DNA of 64,000 nt from Falsiphaeobacter marinintestinus (GTDB lineage Bacteria > Pseudomonadota > Alphaproteobacteria > Rhodobacterales > Rhodobacteraceae), in assembly GCF_007923355.1 (NCBI RefSeq), contig NZ_VOGO01000011.1, positions 62,001-126,000 of the forward strand. The letters are read 5' to 3'. Both the position numbers and the translations under genes were made by a program. Below the pieces are notes generated by a model. The model saw only the letters and a program-made list of their open reading frames with translations, ran no database searches and had not been told where the DNA came from. Position 1 is the first letter of the stretch. Each line of letters starts with the position of its first letter. This document shows, piece by piece, positions 36,841-45,812 of the stretch.

Positions 36841-38499
36841 TCAGACACGTTCCATGTTGTACTTGCCGCGAATGCCGGTGCCATAGCGCTGCAGCGCGCC
36901 TTCTTCACCAACTGCGTTGGGGCGTTGGAAAATCCAGTTTTGCCACGCCGTCAGACGGCCAAAAATCCGGGTTTCCATTGTTTCGGGTCCGGCAAAGCGC
37001 AGATTGGCTTCCATTCCGGTCATCGCATCCGGCGAGAACGAAGCGCGTTCTTCAAGGAAGATCCGCAGCTCGTCCTCCCAGTCGATGTCATCATAAATGA
37101 AAGTGACAAGGCCGACGTCATCTGCAGCGTCTGCATCCAATGCCTCGCCCTTTTGCGCCTCAAGCCTGTCGACGGCCTCAGGGTCCCCCAGGAACCGGGT
37201 CTGCAGCCGGGTCAGGCCGTTGCCCATCAGGTAGCGTCCGAAATTGCCCGCCGTCAGGGTTACGGTGGCCAGTGGGCGGTTATCGCCTTCAAATTCGTCC
37301 TGCATCATGTACGACCGGTCGCAGGACCAAAGCAGCTCGGCCAGTGGACCCGCAAAGCAGGAGCCATGTTCGACAACGGCCACCAGACTGCGCGCGGTCA
37401 TGTCGACCCGTTTCAGAACCCGTTTCCAGTATTGCAGGATCTCATTCGCCAACCAGAAATCGGCATTATCCAGCAACATCGCCTCATGCGCCACCACAGC
37501 AGCCGGATCGCCCTGACTGCGGAACACCAGAACGCCGACCTCGCGCTCATTCGTGCGCAGGTGCAGGATCGCATCATCCAGTTCGCGGGCGAGTTTCAGA
37601 AGGTAATTGTCTGCCCCTTCGGCCTGAAGCGCGTCAGTCGAGGCCGGTGGAGCGGTATCCGGTCCGTTCAGCGTGATTGTGGCAAGGCCTTTGTCGCGCT
37701 CGATTGCGACCTCGACCAGATCATAGCTGATCGACCCATCTTCGGCGATCTTGCGCGGCAGCGGGGTCAATTTGATGCCTGTCAGCCCGTTTGCTTTGAG
37801 CGAGGCAGCGGCAAATTCCGCCGCACGCGCCGTTACGACGTCGTCGAACTTCGAATTTGGGACAATTTCGTCCACCAACTGCCAGTCGACAGCACGCTGA
37901 CCGCGCACGCCTTCTTCCATGGCGCAAAACACATCCGCCAGATCGCGGCGGACCTTGCGCTTGTCCGTGACCCGGGTCAGACCGCCCGTGCCCGGCAAAA
38001 CCGCCAGCAATGGGACCTCGGGCAATGCCACTGACGACGTGCTGTCATTGGTGAGGATGATGTGGTTGCACGCCAAAGCCAGTTCATAGCCGCCGCCCGC
38101 GCACGACCCTTTGACCGCGGCAATCCACTTCTGCCCCGAATCCTCTTCTGCGGCTTCAAAGGTGTTGCGGGTTTCGTTGGTGAACTTGCAGAAATTGACC
38201 TTGTGGGCATGGGTTGCGCCCCCCAACATCCGGATGTTGGCGCCAGCACAAAATACCCGGTCTTTGCCAGACTGCATGATGACAACCTTGACCTCGGGGT
38301 GTTCAAATCGCATCCGCTGGACCACGTCGGCCAGTTCGATATCAACGCCCAGATCATAGGAATTCAGCTTAAGCTGATAGCCCTCCATCAACCCGCCGTC
38401 TTCGTCCACATCCATGATAACCCGGGCGATGTCGCCTTCGTATTCGACACGCCAGTGGCGGTATGACTCCGGGAAGACTTCGAAATTGATAGGAGACAT
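36841..38499 (-). CDS. boxC: Benzoyl-CoA-dihydrodiol lyase
   Basis: BoxC hydrolytically opens the 2,3-epoxide of benzoyl-CoA to 3,4-dehydroadipyl-CoA semialdehyde and formate. The 552-residue protein is a crotonase-superfamily fusion of two such modules. The first has KDRVFCAGANIRMLGG (about 83-98) and KGSCAGGGYELALACNHI (about 130-147), including the oxyanion-hole Gly residues. The second has VVEHGSCFAGPLAELLWSCDRSYM near 380. It ends FQRPNAVGEEGALQRYGTG, a BoxC-typical tail. ATG at 38499 is chosen because GAGGA lies 8 nt upstream; GTG at 38505 is the alternative. A TGCA-N6-TGCA site lies 160 nt before the start. Confidence 0.96.
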   Translation of the reverse strand: MSPINFEVFPESYRHWRVEYEGDIARVIMDVDEDGGLMEGYQLKLNSYDLGVDIELADVVQRMRFEHPEVKVVIMQSGKDRVFCAGANIRMLGGATHAHKVNFCKFTNETRNTFEAAEEDSGQKWIAAVKGSCAGGGYELALACNHIILTNDSTSSVALPEVPLLAVLPGTGGLTRVTDKRKVRRDLADVFCAMEEGVRGQRAVDWQLVDEIVPNSKFDDVVTARAAEFAAASLKANGLTGIKLTPLPRKIAEDGSISYDLVEVAIERDKGLATITLNGPDTAPPASTDALQAEGADNYLLKLARELDDAILHLRTNEREVGVLVFRSQGDPAAVVAHEAMLLDNADFWLANEILQYWKRVLKRVDMTARSLVAVVEHGSCFAGPLAELLWSCDRSYMMQDEFEGDNRPLATVTLTAGNFGRYLMGNGLTRLQTRFLGDPEAVDRLEAQKGEALDADAADDVGLVTFIYDDIDWEDELRIFLEERASFSPDAMTGMEANLRFAGPETMETRIFGRLTAWQNWIFQRPNAVGEEGALQRYGTGIRGKYNMERV

Positions 38500-38604
38500 G
38501 CACACGTCCTCGGTCAGATTTGGTTGCAGGAACTTTAGGGCACCTTACTGTGTGCGTAAACACATTTTGTGCACAATAATGCCAAGTTAAATTTTCATTC
38601 AATA

Positions 38605-38671
38605 ACAGTATATTGTGAGTTGACGCCCTGAAGTTTGCTCGGATCTCCTGAAAAAAGTGCACTTTAGTGCA
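38605..38671. promoter_or_regulatory. BoxR-type operator and promoter region of boxCB
   Basis: TGCA (38658-38661), six bases, then TGCA (38668-38671) gives the TGCA-N6-TGCA form reported for BoxR/BzdR operators. A second palindrome-like stretch, ACAGTATATTGT (38605-38616), overlaps a TATACT that could serve as a -10 on the minus strand. TTGTGCACAA (38567-38576) is a further 10-bp palindrome nearer boxC. The pattern match is seen; the regulator is inferred because no boxR lies in the window. Confidence 0.65.
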
Positions 38672-38677
38672 CTGCTC

Positions 38678-39148
38678 TCAGGCTTCAGAAGTCTTTCGAT
38701 TCGCCGTTTCCCGCTGCGTGACGATCAGATCCTGCAAATCCTGCATCCGAACCCCCATCGTCAAACAACCAGCCTGACCATCGGCCAGCAAGGCCTCTGC
38801 TATCGCGCAAAGACGCAAAACAGCCCCGGGACGTTCCATCTTTTGCTTCAGGCTGGCGTTTGCGATCTGGATCACGGCCTGCACCACCAAACGCTCGGGG
38901 GCACCATCAGGAATCGCCATCCAGACGGGTTCGATTACCTCGTGCGCTTCCCAGAAAAACCCCCGGTCCAGATACTGCAATCCCGCAAGCCAGGCGTCTG
39001 TCTGCGAAAGCTCACGGGCCGTCATGTCCGGGCGGGCAGTGTCACACAGCACTTCAAAGGTGCCGTCGGGGTGACGCGATGTCCGGCCCGGAACATACGC
39101 CCAGGCCGGATCGGGATACGGCGGACCTGACGATCCGCCGCGTATCAT
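38678..39148 (-). CDS. DUF309 domain-containing protein
   Basis: The 156-residue protein holds the DUF309 signature YLDRGFFWEAHEVIEPVWM (about 74-92), with the FWEAHE motif, followed by a second helix RLVVQAVIQIANASLKQKMERPG. Its N-terminus is atypically Pro/Gly-rich (GGSSGPPYPDPAWAYVPG). DUF309 proteins are small helical bundles with acidic/His clusters of unknown reaction. It lies between the TRAP permease and boxC on the same strand, 37 nt from the former. Membership in the aromatic catabolism unit is an inference from position. Confidence 0.85.
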   Translation of the reverse strand: MIRGGSSGPPYPDPAWAYVPGRTSRHPDGTFEVLCDTARPDMTARELSQTDAWLAGLQYLDRGFFWEAHEVIEPVWMAIPDGAPERLVVQAVIQIANASLKQKMERPGAVLRLCAIAEALLADGQAGCLTMGVRMQDLQDLIVTQRETANRKTSEA

Positions 39149-39185
39149 AAAAACCTCTCCCGTAGGACGCAGGCTGGCCCCGGCG

Positions 39186-40682
39186 TCATGTCACCAGAAA
39201 CAGCGTGATCGCGGGGAAGGCCACCAGAATGATCACCCGCACGATGTCAGATGCGACGAAGAACATCACGGCTTTATAGGTTTCGACAATCGGCGTGGTG
39301 CGGTCCATCGCGTTGATGATGAACAGGTTCATCCCAACCGGCGGTGTGATCAGACCGGTTTCGACAACGATCAGAACCAGAATGCCGAACCAGATCGCGA
39401 CCTGTTCGACCTCCATCCGGTCGACCATGCCTTTGGTCACGCGAATATCCAGCGCCTTCATCTGATCACGGGTCAGTTCGACGCCACTGGCGATAGACGT
39501 CTTGATCGACTCCAGCATATCGGCCGCCATGCCCTGCGGCACGCCGTTCTTCAGAACCTCCATCGCGGCATCAGCCTGCATGTCGACCAGCGACAGGAAG
39601 CCGAAATCCATCGACGAGATGACCGGATAGAAGATCGGAATCGTCAGCAGGATCATCGACAATGAATCCATCAGGCAGCCGAACAGAAGATAGAAGATAA
39701 GGATCAACGACAGGACCATCCAGGGGCTGAACCCCTGACTCACCACAAAGTTCGACAATTCCTGCGGGACCTGCGTCAACGCAAGGAAGCCGTTATAGAA
39801 CCCGGCCCCCAGCACGATGAAAAAGATCATTGCGGTTGAACGGGCCGTGACCATGAAACTTTCGATCAGGCTGTCGCGGCCAAGACCGCCGTTCAGCCAC
39901 GCAATCAGGCCTGTGCCTGCCGCACCAACAGCCGCACCTTCGGTCGGCGTGAACCAACCAAGGTAAATGCCGCCAACCACAGCGCCGAAGACCAGAAGCA
40001 CTGGCCAAACATGGAACAGGGCCGCGAACCGCTCGGCGTATGGAACACGCGGGCGGGTACCGGCGGATTCAGGGTAAAGCCGCACATAGATCGAAATCGC
40101 GATCACATAGCCAAGCGCTGCCAAAATACCGGGAATGAAGGCGGCAAGGAACAGTTTGGCAATATTCTGCTCGGTCAGGATCGCATAGATCACCAACACC
40201 ACCGACGGTGGGATCAGGATGCCCAGCGTTCCGCCAGCCGCCAGCGTCGCAGTCGAAAATCCCCCGGCATACCCGTACCGTTTCAGTTCGGGCAAAGCGA
40301 CCCGGCCCATCGTGGCCGCGGTCGCCAAGGAAGATCCGCAAATCGCGCCAAATCCGGCACAGGCCCCGATCGACGCCATGGCGACACCGCCCTTGCGGTG
40401 GCCCAGCCAGCCTTCGGCGGCCTTGAACAGCGCGTTCGACATGCCGCCCAGCGTTGCGAAATGCCCCATCAGCAGAAACATCGGCACGATGGTCAGCGAA
40501 TAGCTGGAGAAGGTCGAATAGGTTTCGCTTTTCAGTCGCGCAAAGGCAACGGTGGTTCCGTCGGTCACGATGGTCAACCCGATTAGACCAACGAGGAACA
40601 TGGCAAGGCCAATCGGAACCCGCAGAAAGATCAGGATCATCAGGGCCGGGAAAGACGCGATGCCAATTTCAAGCGTGCTCAT
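39186..40682 (-). CDS. TRAP transporter large permease (DctM type), aromatic-acid cluster
   Basis: The 498-residue protein is longer than usual (about 430). The extra length is a cytoplasmic or periplasmic insert of about 55 residues around 365-420 (SLVDMQADAAMEVLKNGVPQ... region) before the last helices. DctM loops are clear: TIVPMFLLMGHFATLGGMSNALF, GACAGFGAICGSSLATAATMGRVALPEL and ILIPPSVVLVIYAIL, then GWFTPTEGAAVGAAGTG. The insert is typical of the FcbT3-like branch (4-chlorobenzoate TRAP transporters), which fits uptake of benzoate or a relative beside boxBC. The start overlaps dctQ by 4 nt. Confidence 0.9.
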   Translation of the reverse strand: MSTLEIGIASFPALMILIFLRVPIGLAMFLVGLIGLTIVTDGTTVAFARLKSETYSTFSSYSLTIVPMFLLMGHFATLGGMSNALFKAAEGWLGHRKGGVAMASIGACAGFGAICGSSLATAATMGRVALPELKRYGYAGGFSTATLAAGGTLGILIPPSVVLVIYAILTEQNIAKLFLAAFIPGILAALGYVIAISIYVRLYPESAGTRPRVPYAERFAALFHVWPVLLVFGAVVGGIYLGWFTPTEGAAVGAAGTGLIAWLNGGLGRDSLIESFMVTARSTAMIFFIVLGAGFYNGFLALTQVPQELSNFVVSQGFSPWMVLSLILIFYLLFGCLMDSLSMILLTIPIFYPVISSMDFGFLSLVDMQADAAMEVLKNGVPQGMAADMLESIKTSIASGVELTRDQMKALDIRVTKGMVDRMEVEQVAIWFGILVLIVVETGLITPPVGMNLFIINAMDRTTPIVETYKAVMFFVASDIVRVIILVAFPAITLFLVT

Positions 40683-41263
40683 TGTTCGGCCTCCACGCCG
40701 TCCCAGACCAGAATGCGGTCGGTAAAGAATTCAACGGTTCGGACGCAGGCCATATAGATGCCGACGATGGCGGCGACGATGGCGCCGAACAGGCTGGCCG
40801 CATAGGCCCACCACAACGGGAACTGCAAAAGGAACGACGTTTCGCCATAAGACTTCTTCGACAACGTGCCCTCGAACAGCCTCCAGGCGATCAGGATCAG
40901 AACCAGCGCAAACAGGATCTCGATGACCATACGAAGGAACGCGTTGAACCGGCGCGGGAAAAAGTTGGCAAAGATATCCACCGAGGCATGGCCCGATGTG
41001 ATCTGGCACAGCGGTAGAAAGGCGAAGATGGCAAAGGCAACACCCGCTTCGACCAGTTCGAAGTCGCCGTTGACCGGGCCAACCCCGATCGCAATCAGCC
41101 AGTTCGCAAACCCCGGTGCCACCGCCTGCATGATATCGCCATGCATGATGCCGTTTAACGACCGTCCCAGGATCGACACGCAGGTCAGAATGATCAACAG
41201 GCTCAGAACAAGTCCGCCTGCAATGGCCATGAACCTTGAAAGGCTCATCATCTTGCTATGCAT
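40679..41263 (-). CDS. TRAP transporter small permease (DctQ type)
   Basis: The membrane protein of about 194 residues has four hydrophobic helices. Its N-terminal helix MAIAGGLVLSLLIILTCVSILG is followed by a large loop and then the motif VAFAIFAFLPLCQITSGHASVDIFA. An upstream ATG (41269) leaves only 1 nt to the GGGAGG sequence, while the ATG at 41263 leaves 7, so the latter is taken as the start. The gene overlaps dctM by 4 nt. It couples the receptor to the large permease. Confidence 0.88.
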   Translation of the reverse strand: MHSKMMSLSRFMAIAGGLVLSLLIILTCVSILGRSLNGIMHGDIMQAVAPGFANWLIAIGVGPVNGDFELVEAGVAFAIFAFLPLCQITSGHASVDIFANFFPRRFNAFLRMVIEILFALVLILIAWRLFEGTLSKKSYGETSFLLQFPLWWAYAASLFGAIVAAIVGIYMACVRTVEFFTDRILVWDGVEAEQ

Positions 41264-41333
41264 CAGCATGCCTCCCCCTTAATAGAAAAGCCGCGGCGAT
41301 CTCCCGCCGCGGCTTCGTTAAGCAATCGCTCGA

Positions 41334-42392
41334 TTACTTCTGGTACATTGGTGTGTACTTGTCGATCAGCATGCGGGCTTCGTCGATCAGCGCTTGCGGG
41401 TTTTTACCCTTGCTGTCCATGTCCGCGATCCATGCATCATAGATCGGCTGGGCGGCTTCGGCCCAGACAGCTGTCTGATCCGCGTCCAGCGTGATGATGT
41501 TGTTGCCCAGATCATAGGCCACTTCGCGCGACGGACCATCCGAGTCAGCCTGCGTGCCACCAGCGAATACCGAGAATTCCAGTCCCGAATTGTCGTCGAT
41601 CACCTTCTTCAGGTCATCGGGCAGGCTTTCATACTTGGCCTTGTTCATCGCCAGAACAAAAGTCAGCGTGTACAGCGCCTTGCCCGTGAACTCGGTGTGG
41701 TTCTCGACCAGTTCCGGCACTTTCAGCGCGGTGGTGACTTCCCACGGGATGGTGGTGCCATCGATCACGCCTTTGGACAGACCTTCGGATACGGCCGGAA
41801 CCGGCATGCCGACAGGGGTCGCGCCCAGTTCGGTCAGCAAAGCGTTCACAGACCGCGAACCGCCGCGGATTTTCATGCCCTGCAGGTCAGCCGGCGTTTC
41901 GACCGGATCCTTGGTGTGGATCATGCCGGGGCCGTGCACCCATGTTCCAAGGATGTGGACATCCTTGAATTCGGTGTCTTTCCAGTGCTTGTCGAACATA
42001 TCCCAATAGGCGTGGCTAACAGCCCGCGCATTGGTCATCATGAACGGCAGTTCGAACACTTCGGTCGACGGGAAACGTCCGGGGGTATAGCCCACAACGG
42101 TCCAGACGATATCGGCGACGCCATCAATGGCCTGGTCCATCAGCTCTGGCGGCTTACCACCCAGCTGCATCGACGGATACCGCTCGACCTTGATACGGCC
42201 ATCGGAATCTTTTTCGACATTGTCTGCCCAGACGTCCAGAATCAGCTTTGGCACGTTGGCCTGCGCTGGCAGGAACTGGTGCAACTTCAATGTCACTTCC
42301 TGCGCCATGGCCGTGGTTGCGGTAAAGCCGGTTGCCAGAGCGGCAATTGCGGCGCCCCCGACAAAGCCCAGAATACTTCTGCGTTTGGTCAT
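41334..42392 (-). CDS. TRAP transporter substrate-binding protein (DctP type), aromatic-acid cluster
   Basis: The 352-residue receptor has a signal peptide (MTKRRSILGFVGGAAIAALATGFTATTAMAQ, possibly Tat-like through KRRSILG). The DctP core includes HQFLPAQANVPKLILDVW, the ligand-Arg region ETPADLQGMKIRGGSRSVNALL (about 163-184) and VPAVSEGLSKGVIDGTTIPWEV. GGGAGGAA precedes the ATG. It opens the dctPQM genes leading to DUF309-boxC-boxB. An aromatic carboxylate such as benzoate is the likely ligand, inferred from context and the FcbT-like permease. Two palindromic sites stand directly upstream. Confidence 0.9.
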   Translation of the reverse strand: MTKRRSILGFVGGAAIAALATGFTATTAMAQEVTLKLHQFLPAQANVPKLILDVWADNVEKDSDGRIKVERYPSMQLGGKPPELMDQAIDGVADIVWTVVGYTPGRFPSTEVFELPFMMTNARAVSHAYWDMFDKHWKDTEFKDVHILGTWVHGPGMIHTKDPVETPADLQGMKIRGGSRSVNALLTELGATPVGMPVPAVSEGLSKGVIDGTTIPWEVTTALKVPELVENHTEFTGKALYTLTFVLAMNKAKYESLPDDLKKVIDDNSGLEFSVFAGGTQADSDGPSREVAYDLGNNIITLDADQTAVWAEAAQPIYDAWIADMDSKGKNPQALIDEARMLIDKYTPMYQK

Positions 42393-42705
42393 CTGATTCC
42401 TCCCTTAAGTCTTCACATGGCAATATAATGCCGAACTGATCGTCAGTTGCAATATATTGCCTCTAAGATTGTGCTGCCGCGACGCGACGCCGCGCAACAA
42501 CACACTGTCTTCTGCGCTAAGGGGTGCCCAGCAAAGCCGTTCAGCGCAAGACCGGTTTGCTGCCATTGGTATTCAATATTGTTATAGCCCATTACAATCT
42601 GCCGAGGTGGTCCGGGTGTTTGATCGACACAGATCAAAAAAGGCCCGGACATTTGCCCGGGCCTTTCAAGTTCAGATTTCGAGGTAAGCCTTTATGGCAT
42701 GTCTC
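42393..42705 (-). promoter_or_regulatory. Promoter region of the aromatic TRAP operon with two BoxR-like sites
   Basis: No gene lies in this 313-base gap. GGCA-N6-TGCC (42419-42432) and TGCA-N6-TGCC (42448-42461, holding the perfect palindrome GCAATATATTGC at 42449-42460) stand 29 bp apart and 27 nt upstream of dctP. They match 6 and 7 of the 8 defined bases of TGCA-N6-TGCA seen before boxC. CAATATTG at 42574-42581 is a weaker relative. The rest contains the livK terminator (42636-42666). Confidence 0.6.
42636..42666 (-). terminator. Rho-independent terminator of the liv operon
   Basis: AAAGGCCCGG (42639-42648) pairs with CCGGGCCTTT (42657-42666) around an 8-nt loop. On the minus strand the stem is followed directly by a run of six T. 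It lies 40 nt after the livK stop and separates the liv-ligase operon from the TRAP-box operon. Confidence 0.9.
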
Positions 42706-43872
42706 TTAAGGCTTTTGGCGAGACAGCTCTTTCCAGTTGCCACCTTCGACGACCGAAATCACGACATCATCAGCGCCTTTGTGATCGCCAGGACCATAGG
42801 TGATCTGTGCATCGGACAAGTCGTCAAAGTAGTCCAGAGACTCCATTGCCTTGATAAAGCTTTCATGTGTCAGGTCCGGACCCGCCACTTCCATGGCACG
42901 GATCATGGTGTCTGCAGCTGAATACCCCAGCATGGAAAAGCCACCCGCTGGCTGACCGAACTTGGCTTCATAATCCGCCATGAACTTCGCCGGAGCTTCT
43001 TCTCCCGCGCGTGCGATCAGATCGACCCAGCCAGACGCAGCATACAGCCCGTCGGTAACACCGCCCGGAACAGCTGCAATCACTTCGTGGAAACCAGCCG
43101 AAGAGTTCAGGAAGGCCACGTCGGTCCAGCCAAGTTTCTTGGCCGTGCCAACCACGGTGATCCCCTGACGAATGCCCAAAGCCATCGTCACGATGTCACA
43201 GCCTGCGGCTTTCATCTTGGTGACCGAGCCGACAAAATCCTGCTCGTCCGGTTTATGCGTTGTTTCCGCGCCAAAGGTCAGGCCCAGTGTTGCGGTAACA
43301 TCCTTGGTGCTTTCGGCGATCTCTTTGCCGAAATCCGACGGGATGTACATCGAACAGACGGTTTTTGCGTCCTTTTCGCCGACCAGATAGGTCACGCCGA
43401 CCTGCATCTGATCCCAATAGCTTGAGAACCCGGTGAACTTGTTGTCGATAGGCTCGCTCAGCATTTCGCGCGCTGCAGACAGCGGGCCGATATTCGGGAT
43501 GCCTTTGGGGTCCAGCAACTTGAAGCCCGCGATGTTCATCGGCGTGCCCAGCGACAGCAGCATGGCGAACACTTTGTCTTTGTTCAGCAGCTTGTTATAG
43601 CCCTGCATCGCGCGCGGGATCTGATAGCCATTGTCTTCGACAACAAACCGGATCTGGCGACCATGTACACCGCCAGCGGCGTTCTGCTCTTCAATCCGCA
43701 GGTTGGCACCGTTTACGGCGGGCACGCCAACAGCAGCAAAGATGCCGCTCAGATCGTTGACCGACCCGATCAGAACTTCGCTGTCTGTGACGCCCTGCTC
43801 GGCGGCGATGGCCGAGGTGCCCAGACCGGCGGTCAGTGCGGTTACCGCCAGAGCGGCTGTAAGTTTCTTCAT
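42706..43872 (-). CDS. ABC transporter substrate-binding protein (LivK type)
   Basis: The 388-residue periplasmic receptor of the branched-chain amino acid (HAAT) class has a signal peptide (MKKLTAALAVTALTAGLGTSAIA). EQGVTDSEVLIGSVNDLSGIFAAVGVPAVNGANL (in pieces) opens the mature protein, and DAKTVCSMYIPSDFGKEIAEST and GYSAADTMIRAMEVAGPDLT follow. It is encoded downstream of an acyl-CoA ligase and the LivHMGF subunits, and ends before a strong terminator. Such receptors in roseobacters and Rhodopseudomonas often bind aromatic acids, which fits this location. An amino-acid ligand cannot be excluded. Confidence 0.9.
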   Translation of the reverse strand: MKKLTAALAVTALTAGLGTSAIAAEQGVTDSEVLIGSVNDLSGIFAAVGVPAVNGANLRIEEQNAAGGVHGRQIRFVVEDNGYQIPRAMQGYNKLLNKDKVFAMLLSLGTPMNIAGFKLLDPKGIPNIGPLSAAREMLSEPIDNKFTGFSSYWDQMQVGVTYLVGEKDAKTVCSMYIPSDFGKEIAESTKDVTATLGLTFGAETTHKPDEQDFVGSVTKMKAAGCDIVTMALGIRQGITVVGTAKKLGWTDVAFLNSSAGFHEVIAAVPGGVTDGLYAASGWVDLIARAGEEAPAKFMADYEAKFGQPAGGFSMLGYSAADTMIRAMEVAGPDLTHESFIKAMESLDYFDDLSDAQITYGPGDHKGADDVVISVVEGGNWKELSRQKP

Positions 43873-43916
43873 GGTTTCCTCCCTAAGAAATATGATCGTT
43901 ATCGTAAGCTCGGTTC

Positions 43917-45803
43917 TCAGTACATCTCGTCGATCAGTGCTTTGTGCTTCTTCTCGACGAAGCTGCGCTTGAGTTTCATTGTGGCCGTCAGTTCGTCATC
44001 TTCGGCGGTCAACAGAACATTGATCAAGCGGAAATCCTTGATCTGTTCGACGCGGGCGAATTCTTTGTTGACCTCTTCGACTTCCTTGCGGATCAGCCCG
44101 ACCACCTCAGAGGCAGCACAGAGCGATGCAAAGTCACTAAACGGGACTTTGTGATCCTGCGCAAATTTTTCCACGTTTTCCTGATCAATCATGATCAGGC
44201 AGGTCAGGAACTTGCGCTTGTCACCGATAATCACCGCGTCCGAGATATAGTGGCTGAACTTCAACCGGCTTTCGATTTCTGCCGGGGTGATGTTCTTGCC
44301 GCCCGCCGTGATGATGATGTCCTTGATCCGGCCCGTGATGGTCAGATATCCATCGTCATCCATCCGCCCGACATCGCCGGTTCTAAGCCAGCCGTCATCC
44401 GTAAAGGTCTCGGCCGTCTTTTCGTTATTGCGCCAGTAGCCCTGGAAATTGTTCGCGCCCAACGACTGGATCTCACCATCTTCGGCAATCCGGATCTTGA
44501 CGCCGTTCAACGCCTTGCCGACCGTGCCGGGGCGGTTTTCCTCGATGGTATTGATGGTCGCCAGACCGGTGTTCTCGGTCATGCCATAGCCCTCGATCAA
44601 TGGCACCCCAATTGACCAATACCACTTCAGCAACTCGGGTGAGATTGGCGCGGCACCGGTACCGCCCCGGCGCATCTTGTCCATACCCAGCATCCGACGC
44701 AGGTTGCGCAGCACAAGGAAATCCCAGACTGCATACCGCATGGCGACGCCGCCCGGTACCGGTTTGCCCTGCATGGCGTAATCGGCGCGGGCCTCACCGG
44801 CCCTGACCGCCTGACGGAAGGCCAATCGCCCAATTGGCGTGGCCTCCTGCGCCAGAACCAGAACACGCGAGAACATCTTTTCCCAAACGCGGGGGACGGC
44901 AAAGAAGGTCGAAGGCGACACTTCCTGCATGTTGTCGAACACCGTTTCCGGGCTTTCGGCAAAATTCACCGTGCTGCGCGCTGCGAGCGGGAAATAGACC
45001 GAGACGTTGCGCTCAAGAATGTGGCACAGCGGCAGGAAGCACAGCTGTTCATCGCCGCTGTAAACCGCCAGCCCCCGGGCCCCGGATTCGATCGTACCAA
45101 GGATGTTTTCATTGCTGATCATCGCGCCCTTGGGCATGCCCGTGGTGCCCGAGGTGTAGATCAGCAGGGCCGTATCTCCGGGATTGGATTTTTCAATCTC
45201 GGCTTCGAACGCTCCGTGATGTTCGGCGTCATAAGCCCGGCCTGTGTCGTACAGCTCATCAAGGAACACGCATTTGTCGTGCCGCAAATCGTGCAGCCCT
45301 TCGCGATCCATGATGATGACCTTCGACAGGCCCGGCACCTGATCTTCGATCTCAAGATACTTATCCAGCTGTTCATCGTTTTCGACAAACAGGAACCGGC
45401 TGTCGCTGTCATTGATCAGATAGGCCAACTGGCTGGCCGCATCCGTGGTATAAACGCCCGAGGCAATGCCACCGACGCCCTGAATGCCCATATCGGCGTA
45501 CAGCCATTCCTTGTTGTCTTCGCTCAGGATCGACACGACTTCGCCGCGCTTCAGACCCAGCGCCACAAGCCCCAGTCCGATCCATTTGGCATGGTCCCAG
45601 TAGTCGCGCCAGGAATAGCTTTTCCAGATCCCCATGTCCTTTTCGCGATGCGCCGTCTGGGTGCCCAGAGTTGTGCAGCGATGCGCGAAAAGTTTGGGAA
45701 TCGTGGTGCAACCATCCACGGTCAGCGGGCGCTGGCCGGGTGTTGCGTTATAGGTCACCCCATCAATTTCGATTGTTGGTTGGGCGTGCATGTTCATTGT
45801 CAT
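43917..45803 (-). CDS. AMP-forming acyl-CoA synthetase (long-chain type)
   Basis: The 628-residue ANL-superfamily ligase has the ATP loop LLIYTSGTTGMPKGAM (about 213-228), GYGMTENTG (about 405-413), GWLRTGDVGRMDDDGYLTITGRIKD (about 470-494) and the A10-type segment GGKNITPAEIE. It activates a carboxylic acid to its CoA thioester through an acyl-AMP. The long C-terminal part and size resemble FadD15-type long-chain synthetases rather than the shorter benzoate-CoA ligases (about 520). It lies between livF and livK, a pairing seen in aromatic or alkanoic acid uptake loci. The substrate is therefore an imported acid of unknown chain. Confidence 0.88.
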   Translation of the reverse strand: MTMNMHAQPTIEIDGVTYNATPGQRPLTVDGCTTIPKLFAHRCTTLGTQTAHREKDMGIWKSYSWRDYWDHAKWIGLGLVALGLKRGEVVSILSEDNKEWLYADMGIQGVGGIASGVYTTDAASQLAYLINDSDSRFLFVENDEQLDKYLEIEDQVPGLSKVIIMDREGLHDLRHDKCVFLDELYDTGRAYDAEHHGAFEAEIEKSNPGDTALLIYTSGTTGMPKGAMISNENILGTIESGARGLAVYSGDEQLCFLPLCHILERNVSVYFPLAARSTVNFAESPETVFDNMQEVSPSTFFAVPRVWEKMFSRVLVLAQEATPIGRLAFRQAVRAGEARADYAMQGKPVPGGVAMRYAVWDFLVLRNLRRMLGMDKMRRGGTGAAPISPELLKWYWSIGVPLIEGYGMTENTGLATINTIEENRPGTVGKALNGVKIRIAEDGEIQSLGANNFQGYWRNNEKTAETFTDDGWLRTGDVGRMDDDGYLTITGRIKDIIITAGGKNITPAEIESRLKFSHYISDAVIIGDKRKFLTCLIMIDQENVEKFAQDHKVPFSDFASLCAASEVVGLIRKEVEEVNKEFARVEQIKDFRLINVLLTAEDDELTATMKLKRSFVEKKHKALIDEMY

Positions 45804-45812
45804 CCCTCCCCG

